A stretch of 5,419 bases of DNA from AEGEAN-183 sp964342745 (GCA_964342745.1 CAYFFW010000040.1:1-5419); one strand, 5' to 3'. Counted from the first letter of the stretch, positions 1 through 5,419 are shown. Numbers and translations are program-made. Notes: generated by a model not told the origin, from the letters alone.

Positions 1-1
1 T

Positions 2-502
2 GATCAAACAAGTCATAAAGAATTTGAGTGGGGTTGGAGAATGGCAAGCTTTGGGTTGTTTAGAGCAGCTAAGGTTCTCTGTCCTTTGATGGTGGAGAGA
101 GGGAAAGGAACTTTCTTAGTAACTTCTGCTACAGCAGCGATGAGAGGAAACATGAACCAACATTCTCATGCTGCAGCTATGGGAGCAAGAAGGATGCTTT
201 GCCAGTCACTTAATGCTGAGTTCTCTTCTCAAGGGATTCATGTTGCTCACATCGTGGTTGATGGTGCTGTTGATGCACCTGATACTCTAGGTAAGATGAT
301 GGGACCTGAAATGTATCAGAAGTTTAGAGAGACCAAAGGAATGGAGCATGATGGTTTGCTACTTCCAGAAAAGATAGCTGATACTTATTATCATTTAGCT
401 CAACAACATAGATCTTCTTGGACACACGAACTAGATATGAGAGCTTTTTCCGATGCTGCTTGGTGGAATAGCAACATAATGCTAGAACAGGATAGAGACT
501 AA
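2..502 (+). CDS. Short-chain dehydrogenase/reductase (SDR), 5'-truncated, degenerate active site
   Basis: This is the C-terminal 166 codons of an SDR-superfamily protein. The reading frame is open from position 2, so the ATG at 41 is an internal Met, not the start. SDRs are usually about 240-250 residues, so roughly 80 N-terminal residues, including the Rossmann glycine motif, lie outside the window. Visible landmarks are FEWGWRMASFGLF (helix E region), GKGTFLVTSATAAMRG (strand 5), HAAAMGARRMLCQSL (the YxxxK helix), EFSSQGIHVAHIVVDGAVD (strand 6) and, near the end, SSWTHELDMRAF. The latter part recalls a proteobacterial subgroup with an AWTHELDLRP-like tail. The catalytic Tyr and Lys positions are His (167-169) and Met (179-181), and the usual Asn of the tetrad appears to be Ala (44-46). 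Reductase activity is therefore doubtful, and the substrate is unknown. GC is about 43%, clearly above the next gene. The family call is firm; the function is not. Confidence 0.9.
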   Translation, partial: DQTSHKEFEWGWRMASFGLFRAAKVLCPLMVERGKGTFLVTSATAAMRGNMNQHSHAAAMGARRMLCQSLNAEFSSQGIHVAHIVVDGAVDAPDTLGKMMGPEMYQKFRETKGMEHDGLLLPEKIADTYYHLAQQHRSSWTHELDMRAFSDAAWWNSNIMLEQDRD

Positions 503-520
503 AAAAGCTAAGCCTATCCT
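489..520 (+). repeat. Short inverted repeat across the SDR stop codon
   Basis: AGGATAG (489-495) and CTATCCT (514-520) are perfect 7-bp inverted arms separated by 18 nt, straddling the SDR stop codon at 500-502. The transcript could form a weak hairpin at the gene end. The arms are AT-rich, the loop is long and no U tract follows, so a classical intrinsic terminator is not supported. It may be a chance repeat. Confidence 0.25.
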
Positions 521-543
521 TTGACCTGAATTGTTATTGAATT

Positions 544-1071
544 ATGAAATTAGATTCTTTAGGAAAAGATTCATTACTAACAATTTGGGTAATACCTAAT
601 AAAGAAGAGGTCTCTTTAATTTTAGATTGTAAACAGACTATCGATAAGGAATTGATGGGGCCTGACTTTCCTATTCATATGACCTTGGCTGTTGACTTTG
701 ATCTAAATGAAGAAGTTTCTAAAGATTTTGAAAAAAAAATTTCAGCTAATTTATTTCCTTTTGAAATAAATTTTGAAGGTTTTGGTATGAAAGATTATTT
801 TTTCCAAGCTTTTTTTGTGAAGGTAGATCTTGATAAAAACCTTAAGTTAATACGCTCTAAAGCATGTGAGTTACTAAAAATAAAGAACTCCGAATTTATG
901 CCTCACCTCAGTCTTTATTATGGAAAGGAAAAGAAAGAAATTAAAAAATCTCTTTTGCCTAAATTGCCTAAGATCAAGGGAAGCCTTATGGTTAAAGAAT
1001 TATACCTAGTCTCTTTCGATCCAAATAATATAGAGTGGAAAATACTTAATAGGTTGAATTTAGGAGGGTAA
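544..1071 (+). CDS. 2H phosphoesterase, cyclic phosphodiesterase (CPDase)-like
   Basis: A 175-residue cytosolic protein with the two histidine motifs of the 2H phosphoesterase superfamily: HMT (H45, T47) and HLS (H121, S123). The layout matches the eukaryotic-type cyclic phosphodiesterase family: an N-terminal strand LLTIWVIP (residues 11-18), then PIHMTLAV, then FMPHLSLYYG. Known family members open cyclic phosphates such as ADP-ribose 1'',2''-cyclic phosphate from tRNA splicing; other 2H enzymes act on RNA 2',3'-cyclic phosphates. The true substrate here cannot be read from sequence. No signal peptide or membrane segment is seen. The ATG at 544 has no clear Shine-Dalgarno and lies 41 bp after the SDR stop. 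The last codons carry the ribosome binding site of the next gene, so the two are very likely co-transcribed. GC is only about 29% over a 300-base sample. An LigT/ThpR-type 2'-5' RNA ligase is the main alternative, but the WVIP start and HLSLYYG favour CPDase. Confidence 0.8.
   Translation: MKLDSLGKDSLLTIWVIPNKEEVSLILDCKQTIDKELMGPDFPIHMTLAVDFDLNEEVSKDFEKKISANLFPFEINFEGFGMKDYFFQAFFVKVDLDKNLKLIRSKACELLKIKNSEFMPHLSLYYGKEKKEIKKSLLPKLPKIKGSLMVKELYLVSFDPNNIEWKILNRLNLGG
1062..1068 (+). promoter_or_regulatory. Strong Shine-Dalgarno that fixes the TTG start of the TauD-family gene
   Basis: AGGAGGG lies 7 nt before a TTG at 1076. It overlaps the final Gly-Gly codons of the CPDase-like gene. The near-perfect anti-SD match at normal spacing makes TTG the start; the next in-frame ATG, codon 10, has no comparable site. 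Being inside the upstream gene, it suggests translational linkage. Confidence 0.85.
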
Positions 1072-1075
1072 TTAA

Positions 1076-1903
1076 TTGAAGATAGTTCAAACTTCTGGAT
1101 CTATGGGAGCTGAAATCCTAGATATTGATCTTAGCAAGGATATTTCTAAAGAAACTTTTTCTGAAATACGAAAAACATTTGTTGATCACGGGTTAATTTT
1201 CTTTCGCGATCAGCATTTAAGCCCAGAGGAACATTTGAAGTTTGCAAAACGTTGGGGCGAAATAAATATCAATCGCTTCTTTACAAAAGTGGAAGGTTAC
1301 AATCAGATTGCAGAAGTAAGAAAGAATCCTGATCAAGAAGTTAACATTGGAGGGGCCTGGCACACAGACCACTCGTACGATCAAATCCCTGCCATGGGAT
1401 CAATTCTACTCGCCAAGGAAACACCTAAAACTGGTGGTGATACTCTCTTTGCAAATATGTATAAAGCCTATGAGAGTCTCTCTGAAGGCTTAAAGAAGAC
1501 GCTTGAAAACATGAACGCTTGTCACTCCAGTAGGCATGTGTTCGGTGAACATTCAGGTTATGCCGAAGCTTCTAATAACAGAATTGGTAATGCTGAATTG
1601 GCAATTCAGGATGCTATTCATCCTGTAATAATTACTCATCCTGAAAGTAAGGCTAAAGCTCTCTACGTAAACCCTGAATTTACAGTTAACTTTGAAGGCT
1701 GGACTAAAGAAGAATCAAAACCTCTTCTTGATTATCTAACTGAACACAGCATTAGAGATGAAAATATTACTCGATTTAAGTGGAAACCGGGGTCAATTGC
1801 CTTTTGGGATAATCGATGCACTTGGCATTACGCTCTAAATGATTACCCTGGTCAAAAACGTCTGATGCATAGAATAACTGTCGAGGGTTCAGCATTAAAT
1901 TAA
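1076..1903 (+). CDS. TauD/TfdA-family Fe(II)/2-oxoglutarate dioxygenase
   Basis: A 275-residue soluble enzyme, close to the length of E. coli TauD (283). The family uses Fe(II), O2 and 2-oxoglutarate to hydroxylate a substrate, often splitting off sulfite or an alcohol, and yields succinate and CO2. The facial triad is complete: H96 and D98 in GGAWHTDHSYD, and H251 in WDNRCTWHYALNDY. R262, eleven residues after H251, sits where TauD Arg266 binds 2-oxoglutarate; R266 follows in MHRITVEG. Other family signatures are VDHGLIFFRDQHLSPEEHLKFAKRWG (residues 36-61) and TPKTGGDTLFANMYKAYESL. Translation starts at TTG with a strong Shine-Dalgarno. It lies 4 nt after the CPDase-like gene and 3 nt before a PhyH-type dioxygenase, in one apparent operon. 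The substrate (sulfonate, aryloxyalkanoate, betaine or other) cannot be assigned, so no tauD or tfdA symbol is given. Confidence 0.93.
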   Translation: MKIVQTSGSMGAEILDIDLSKDISKETFSEIRKTFVDHGLIFFRDQHLSPEEHLKFAKRWGEININRFFTKVEGYNQIAEVRKNPDQEVNIGGAWHTDHSYDQIPAMGSILLAKETPKTGGDTLFANMYKAYESLSEGLKKTLENMNACHSSRHVFGEHSGYAEASNNRIGNAELAIQDAIHPVIITHPESKAKALYVNPEFTVNFEGWTKEESKPLLDYLTEHSIRDENITRFKWKPGSIAFWDNRCTWHYALNDYPGQKRLMHRITVEGSALN

Positions 1904-1906
1904 TTC

Positions 1907-2812
1907 ATGGCAAAAAGATTTACTGATCAACATATTAAAACTTGGAGAAAAGAAGGGGCTGTTGTTTTACCAGAATTCTTTGAACAAACTGAAATAGACA
2001 AAGTACTTGATGATTTTAAGATTATATTTCCTCGTCCAAAAGGCTCCCTGGAGGAAGTTAACAAAAAACAAAAAGGAGAAATAGGTAAGACCAATATTAA
2101 CCAATTTAAACACTTCGAGAACATCCCTTTTGATTGTTCAAGTGCCCTTAACTTAATTTCTGTACATCCTAGTTTAATTGAATTTGCACGTGCTGCTTTA
2201 AAAACTGAAGACGTAATACTTTATCAAGCGCAAGCTTGGGCTAAATTCACCGGAGAAGCTGATTTTAATCAAGCCTTTCATTGTGACTTTGGGAATCACA
2301 CTCTTACTGTTCCTTCTAAAGATGAATGCTTAAATTCTATAACCTTTATTATTTACTTTACAGAAGTGAGCGAGTTGCTAGGACCCACACACTACGTTAA
2401 TAGAACTGATAGTAAGGGTTTTGAAGGAATGAAAAGATTTCTTAAAGACCGTGAAGACATCCAGCATCAAAAAGAGTTAACTAAATTTGAAAGAAGTGCG
2501 GCGGGTCCCGCAGGTTCACTCTTAGCTTATGGAATTGATGTTTTCCATCGTGGTACCAACTTGACTAAACCAGGAGGTTATCGATATGCAATGACTTCCT
2601 GTTTTAAAAAGGCAGGCAATGATTCTATTGGATACACTGCTTGGCCTTGGCACTTTGCTAAACCTTGGAATAAGATTTTTGAGAATGCGACACCAGAGCA
2701 ACTCAATTGTTTTGGTGTACCTCTACCTGGAGATCCTTTCTGGACTAATGAGACACTGTCCTTAGCTCAATCAAGATATCCAAATTGGGATCTTTCAAAA
2801 TATCAAGAATAA
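1907..2812 (+). CDS. PhyH (phytanoyl-CoA dioxygenase)-family Fe(II)/2-oxoglutarate dioxygenase
   Basis: A 301-residue soluble protein of the phytanoyl-CoA dioxygenase family. The N-terminal segment FTDQHIKTWRKEGAVVLPEFF (residues 5-25) is the usual PhyH opening. Iron ligands are H125 and D127 in FHCDFGNHT, and H214 in DVFHRGTNL. R226 in GGYRYAMT, twelve residues on, is the likely 2-oxoglutarate anchor. GPTHYVNRTDS (159-169) matches the family stretch that usually reads GP..vvPGSH. All catalytic residues appear present. The C-terminal part is rich in Trp and Pro (WPWHFAKPW, FWTNETL) and may shape the substrate pocket. Family members hydroxylate varied substrates, including phytanoyl-CoA, ectoine, phosphonates (PhnY) and secondary metabolites; the substrate here is unknown. 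It starts 3 nt after the TauD-family stop with no well-placed Shine-Dalgarno (GAGGG is about 19 nt upstream), so coupled translation is likely. It ends at a convergent junction without a clear hairpin. Confidence 0.9.
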   Translation: MAKRFTDQHIKTWRKEGAVVLPEFFEQTEIDKVLDDFKIIFPRPKGSLEEVNKKQKGEIGKTNINQFKHFENIPFDCSSALNLISVHPSLIEFARAALKTEDVILYQAQAWAKFTGEADFNQAFHCDFGNHTLTVPSKDECLNSITFIIYFTEVSELLGPTHYVNRTDSKGFEGMKRFLKDREDIQHQKELTKFERSAAGPAGSLLAYGIDVFHRGTNLTKPGGYRYAMTSCFKKAGNDSIGYTAWPWHFAKPWNKIFENATPEQLNCFGVPLPGDPFWTNETLSLAQSRYPNWDLSKYQE

Positions 2813-2837
2813 GTTTTTTAAAATGAGGCTGAAATAC

Positions 2838-3125
2838 TTAGCTAGCTCCTTCTACTATTACAACCAATCTATCAGCTGCTTCTTTTTGAACTTTGTAAGC
2901 AGCTTGATATTCTTCAGATTGATAACAGGCTTTGGCTTGTTCAAAAGAATTGAATTCCACAAGAACTGTTCTTTCGTACCCTTCTCCTTCAACTTCTAGT
3001 TGCTCTCCTCCTCTGACCAAGTACCTACCACCATGCTTTTCAATTGCTGGACCTGCTAATTGAATATACTCGCCATATACTTGAGCATCCTTTACATTAC
3101 ATCGAACCATCCAATAAGCTTTCAT
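2838..3125 (-). CDS. DUF1330 family protein
   Basis: A 95-residue protein of the DUF1330 family, which folds as a small ferredoxin-like (dimeric alpha+beta barrel) domain. Typical features are the opening MKAYWMVRCNVKDAQVYGEY, the central GPAIEKHGGRYLVRGGEQ (residues 25-42), ERTVLVEFNSFEQAKACYQSEEYQAA and the terminal strand RLVVIVEG. No catalytic role is established for most members. Length is standard and there is no signal peptide. Its ATG overlaps the stop of the PHP-domain gene as ATGA (4 nt), with an AAGGA Shine-Dalgarno at 3136-3140, 10 nt from the start. It is therefore translated from the same mRNA, probably coupled. A functional link with the PHP protein is only inferred, because the PHP protein seems exported and this one seems cytosolic. 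Confidence 0.9.
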   Translation of the reverse strand: MKAYWMVRCNVKDAQVYGEYIQLAGPAIEKHGGRYLVRGGEQLEVEGEGYERTVLVEFNSFEQAKACYQSEEYQAAYKVQKEAADRLVVIVEGAS

Positions 3126-4372
3126 GAGCTCGTAATCCTTGTCTTCAGAGTTATTTTACTTGTAACTTTTGGAGCCTCTAATGCATTGAGTACTTCAAAA
3201 TCCAATTCTAGTAGGCTTAACCTTTCCTTTGTTTTAACCTCCAAATACTTATAGCCTTGAGCAGGTACTTCAACTAAATCTTCCGTATTGGTAAAAGTGT
3301 AATTAGACCTATTCATTAACTTGAAAACGACATCCGATTCATTCTTTATATTTATACTTAATATTTGTGTTCTTCCATTATATTTAGCAGACTCAATGGT
3401 CAGACTTGCTTCTAAAAGAGGCTGAAGATTTCGTTTTATTCCAAATAAAGTATTTTTAAACCAAACCACTGTTCGCCTATCTTTTAAAGCTTCTTTAACA
3501 GAATCCTCTCTCTTAGAATTAGCAAAAACTAAAGTTACAGGTCTGTGCCCTCCTTTATGAGGCTTATAATCCCAATCTATTAGGTTATGAACATCCGAAG
3601 TTCCAATGACTGCTAAGTTATTGTCTATTGCAATCTGAAATGCCTCTTCTGAGTACCAATCACCATTTACTACTTCTACTCCATGTAGAAGTCCTTTTGA
3701 TATCAGGTCTTTATGCATTGAAGTCAGCTCTGCAATGCCATCAGATTTCTGGGAACCCCACATTGGGTGGTTCCAAAAGACAAAAGCATCTTGATTATTA
3801 GCTTCTCTTACTGCTTCTTCAGGAGGCCAAAGAGAAGCTAGAGCATATAAATCCATTACCTGTCTATCGCGCCCTCTAATCTCATCCAATCTTTTTTCTA
3901 GCTCAGCCTGTGCTTCCTTTTCTTTATTTGGATCTAAATTTATAAGCTTATTGGCATCTTTAACAAAAACTGCATTTATATGACCTGGAGGCATGTCTCG
4001 AGTAATTTCTGAACCATTAATAATTAAGATGTCACTTTTGCCAGCCGCGGTCTTGGCCTCAAGATAGGACTTGTTTCTATCTGGGTGTGGTATATCAGCT
4101 ATATGGGGCTGATATTCTAAATGCTCAGTCACAGCCAAAACATCAAGACCATCAAGTAAAGCCTCTTTAACTCTTATGTTAGGCCAAACATGACCATCTG
4201 AGAATACAGAATGAGTGTGTAGATCGGTTACTAAAGTTTTATACCTTTTAGTATCTGGGAAACTAATGATACGGCCGTCTTTTTCATCTTCAGAAATTGA
4301 ACCAGCTGTCCCATGAGAATAAATACTTAAGCTAAAAAATAAAATAAGAAAAAAGGTTATTAAAGTATGCAT
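3122..4372 (-). CDS. Exported PHP-domain metal-dependent phosphodiesterase, Sb-PDE-like
   Basis: A 416-residue protein. Residues 2-18 form a hydrophobic signal-peptide core (LITFFLILFFSLSIY), with a likely cleavage near residues 20-24 (SHGTAG), so it is probably periplasmic or lipid-free secreted. The PHP metal-binding motifs occur in order: DLHTHSVFSDG (H52, H54, D59), VTEH (E83, H84), NGSEIT (E122), GHINAVF (H131), WNHPMW (H202), HGVEVVNG (E233) and GTSDVH (D260, H262). Residues about 325-414 look like a beta-rich C-terminal domain. The phrases MPPGHINAVF, FWNHPMWGSQ and the HRPVTLVFA segment resemble the Sb-PDE phosphodiesterase type known from a Sphingobium that degrades organophosphate triesters; this is from memory of the family. 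The likely reaction is hydrolysis of phosphodiesters using two or three metal ions. The start codon has no strong Shine-Dalgarno but gives an intact signal peptide. It precedes and overlaps the DUF1330 gene. Confidence 0.88.
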   Translation of the reverse strand: MHTLITFFLILFFSLSIYSHGTAGSISEDEKDGRIISFPDTKRYKTLVTDLHTHSVFSDGHVWPNIRVKEALLDGLDVLAVTEHLEYQPHIADIPHPDRNKSYLEAKTAAGKSDILIINGSEITRDMPPGHINAVFVKDANKLINLDPNKEKEAQAELEKRLDEIRGRDRQVMDLYALASLWPPEEAVREANNQDAFVFWNHPMWGSQKSDGIAELTSMHKDLISKGLLHGVEVVNGDWYSEEAFQIAIDNNLAVIGTSDVHNLIDWDYKPHKGGHRPVTLVFANSKREDSVKEALKDRRTVVWFKNTLFGIKRNLQPLLEASLTIESAKYNGRTQILSINIKNESDVVFKLMNRSNYTFTNTEDLVEVPAQGYKYLEVKTKERLSLLELDFEVLNALEAPKVTSKITLKTRITSS

Positions 4373-4402
4373 AGGTTAATAATTAATGTTGTGTTGAAAC
4401 AT

Positions 4403-4411
4403 AGTATATCA
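4403..4411 (-). promoter_or_regulatory. Probable extended -10 promoter for the PHP/DUF1330 pair
   Basis: On the minus strand TGATATACT reads as an extended -10 element (TGn then TATACT, one mismatch from TATAAT). No good -35 lies 16-18 nt upstream, which extended -10 promoters tolerate. Transcription would begin near 4396, giving a leader of about 24 nt before the ATG at 4372. AT-rich DNA produces such matches by chance, so support is moderate. Confidence 0.4.
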
Positions 4412-4432
4412 GTGTGAAATTTAGGTTGCTTT

Positions 4433-4449
4433 ATAGAAGATTATTCTAT
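4433..4449 (-). repeat. Small perfect inverted repeat after the YeiH-family gene
   Basis: ATAGAA and TTCTAT form 6-bp arms with a 5-nt loop, 6 nt after the end of the YeiH-family gene. The stem has only one G-C pair and no T tract follows on either strand, so it is at best a weak hairpin. It could be a remnant or mRNA-end structure, or chance. Confidence 0.25.
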
Positions 4450-4455
4450 CGAATC

Positions 4456-5358
4456 TCAATAGATAACCCACAAAGAAGTAGGTATAACAACACCCCAAAC
4501 TATAACTGCTAAGGTTAAGGGCTTCAAAGTTATTTCTTTAATAGCTTTTTTATCGATTTGAGTTCCAATACAAAACAAACCAGTTAATAAACAGATTTTA
4601 TTGATGTTTTTTAAAATTGTGTTTATTTCACTAGAAGGATTCAAGAGAGAATTTAAGATCACGGCTATAAGAAAAAAAATAATAAATATGGGAAATCCTA
4701 GTCCTTTTCTATCTTCTCTAAAATAAAAGGCTGAAAATAAAACCAAAGGAACAATCCATAGTGTTCTTCCTATTTTCAGAGTGGCTGCAATTTCCACAGC
4801 TCTATCTCCCAAGACTGAGGCTGCACCAATGACAGAGGCTGTATCATGAACAGCTAAGGCAACCCAAGCACCAAACTGATCTTCATTAAGTCCTATAATC
4901 ACTCCTATCATAGGAAAAATTATTACTGCTATGCCATTGAAAATAAAAACTATTGATAAAGCTGGAAGGAGTTCTTCAGGCTTAGCTTTTATTACAGGAG
5001 CTACGGATGCCATTGCAGTACCACCACATATTGCAGTTCCAGAAGCTAATAAATAAGACTGTTTTTTTGTTACTCCTATTATTTTTCCTAAAATTATCAC
5101 TAACAAAAAGGTGGCTATAACAAAAATGGAAATCCAAGGAAGGAAGTCTTTAGTAATAATTGTTACTTGAGAAATACTTATACTTCCTCCTAAGAAGACT
5201 ATGCCTGTCTGTAAGATCTTAGTTCCATATTTCCTAGTAAAAAAATCTTCAGGAAGTGAAAATAAATAGACAAGAGCTATACCTAATATTAATGCTAAAG
5301 CAGCATGATTAAGCCAAATTGCTACTGATAGAAAGATGGAGGTTATTAAGTAGGACAT
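4456..5358 (-). CDS. YeiH/UPF0324-family membrane protein (putative sulfate exporter family)
   Basis: A 300-residue polytopic inner-membrane protein with about 8-10 hydrophobic segments. Family hallmarks are LQTGIVFLGGSISISQV (residues 49-65), LLASGTAICGGTAMASVAPVI (103-123), the helix AVHDTASVIGAASVLGD (169-185) and AATLKIGRTLWIVPLVL (191-207), ending with GLFCIGTQIDKKAIKE. Databases label this family putative sulfate exporters; direct transport evidence is thin, so the substrate is uncertain. It is somewhat shorter than the usual 320-350 residues, mainly at the N terminus, where the family often has an extra hydrophobic stretch. The ATG lies only 6 nt after the tRNA CCA and has no Shine-Dalgarno in that gap. 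No alternative in-frame start occurs in the next 30 codons, and the frame stays open back through the visible tRNA without an ATG. Expression by read-through from the tRNA promoter is the simplest reading. Confidence 0.9.
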   Translation of the reverse strand: MSYLITSIFLSVAIWLNHAALALILGIALVYLFSLPEDFFTRKYGTKILQTGIVFLGGSISISQVTIITKDFLPWISIFVIATFLLVIILGKIIGVTKKQSYLLASGTAICGGTAMASVAPVIKAKPEELLPALSIVFIFNGIAVIIFPMIGVIIGLNEDQFGAWVALAVHDTASVIGAASVLGDRAVEIAATLKIGRTLWIVPLVLFSAFYFREDRKGLGFPIFIIFFLIAVILNSLLNPSSEINTILKNINKICLLTGLFCIGTQIDKKAIKEITLKPLTLAVIVWGVVIPTSLWVIY

Positions 5359-5364
5359 TTTATC

Positions 5365-5419
5365 TGGTGGGCCCGGGAGGACTCGAACCTCCGACCAATG
5401 GATTATGAGTCCACTGCTC
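5365..5419 (-). tRNA. tRNA with anticodon CAT (tRNA-Ile2 favoured, tRNA-Met possible), 5' part outside window
   Basis: The reverse strand shows an anticodon arm (GTGGA, loop CTCATAA, TCCAT) with anticodon CAT at 5405-5407, a 5-nt variable loop TGGTC, a T arm (GGAGG, TTCGAGT, CCTCC), the 3' acceptor strand CGGGCCC, discriminator A and an encoded CCA. The expected 5' acceptor strand GGGCCCG and the D arm lie beyond the window edge. A CAT anticodon fits elongator Met or the lysidine-modified Ile2 tRNA that reads AUA. The TTGGTC stretch after the anticodon stem resembles E. coli Ile2 more than elongator Met, but the missing half would be needed to decide. Initiator tRNA is less likely, since its anticodon stem normally carries three G-C pairs next to the loop and here the pair nearest the loop is A-T. 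Confidence 0.95.

Noticed and set aside
41..502. Complete 153-residue SDR starting at ATG 41
   Set aside because: The frame is open and SDR-like upstream of that ATG (FEWGWR precedes it), so the gene simply enters from outside the window.
521..549. TTGACC as a -35 element for the CPDase-like operon
   Set aside because: With 17-nt spacing the -10 would be ATGAAA, the start codon itself, a poor match and downstream of where transcription must start for the ATG at 544.
1927..2124. Open frame of 65 codons on the minus strand
   Set aside because: It lies wholly inside the PhyH-family gene, antisense, with no recognisable domain and no ribosome binding site; a shadow frame.
2813..2837. Bidirectional terminator at the convergent junction
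   Set aside because: There is a T run followed by A residues (TTTTTTAAAA) but no GC-rich stem, and the gap is only 25 bp. The AGCTAGCT palindrome just inside the DUF1330 end is too short.
3060..3254. Open frame of 64 codons on the plus strand
   Set aside because: It runs antisense across the DUF1330/PHP junction, both of which are clear genes; its hydrophobic look comes from the complement of their codons.
5365..5419. tRNA 3' end used as a phage or island attachment site
   Set aside because: No integrase gene and no second copy of the tRNA 3' sequence was seen in the window.

Overview
The window is a compact, AT-rich bacterial segment. By partial hand counts GC is about 29% in one gene and about 43% in the most GC-rich. 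Genes are tightly packed, with gaps of 3 to 83 bp, and a tRNA gene encodes its own CCA end. The gene mix is a YxxxK-less SDR, TauD and PhyH dioxygenases, an Sb-PDE-like PHP hydrolase and a YeiH-type membrane protein. With the base composition, this suggests a streamlined marine proteobacterium, perhaps a SAR86-type gammaproteobacterium. That placement is inference; no marker gene in the window proves it.

Layout. Plus strand, 2-502: the 3' part of a short-chain dehydrogenase/reductase that enters from outside the window. Plus strand, 544-2812: a probable three-gene operon made of a 2H/cyclic-phosphodiesterase-like protein, a TauD/TfdA-type Fe(II)/2-oxoglutarate dioxygenase (TTG start with a strong Shine-Dalgarno) and a PhyH-type Fe(II)/2-oxoglutarate dioxygenase. 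This block meets a minus-strand block convergently at 2813-2837. Minus strand, read from the right edge: a tRNA with anticodon CAT (tRNA-Ile2 favoured over elongator Met), a YeiH/UPF0324 membrane protein starting 6 nt after the tRNA CCA, then an exported PHP-domain phosphodiesterase-like protein with its own probable extended -10 promoter, then a DUF1330 protein overlapping it by 4 nt.

How the genes may work together. The two adjacent dioxygenases keep their iron and 2-oxoglutarate ligands, so both look active and may act in sequence on a shared or related small organic substrate, which is unknown. The CPDase-like gene overlaps their translational signals and is probably co-expressed. The PHP protein carries an apparent signal peptide and most resembles the Sb-PDE type of organophosphate phosphodiesterase, so a role in scavenging external phosphodiesters is plausible. 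The most notable points are the SDR with a replaced catalytic motif, the CPDase-dioxygenase operon, and the tRNA-mRNA junction without room for a promoter or a normal ribosome binding site. There is no CRISPR array, insertion sequence, phage gene or evident defence system, and no gene-free stretch longer than 300 bases.
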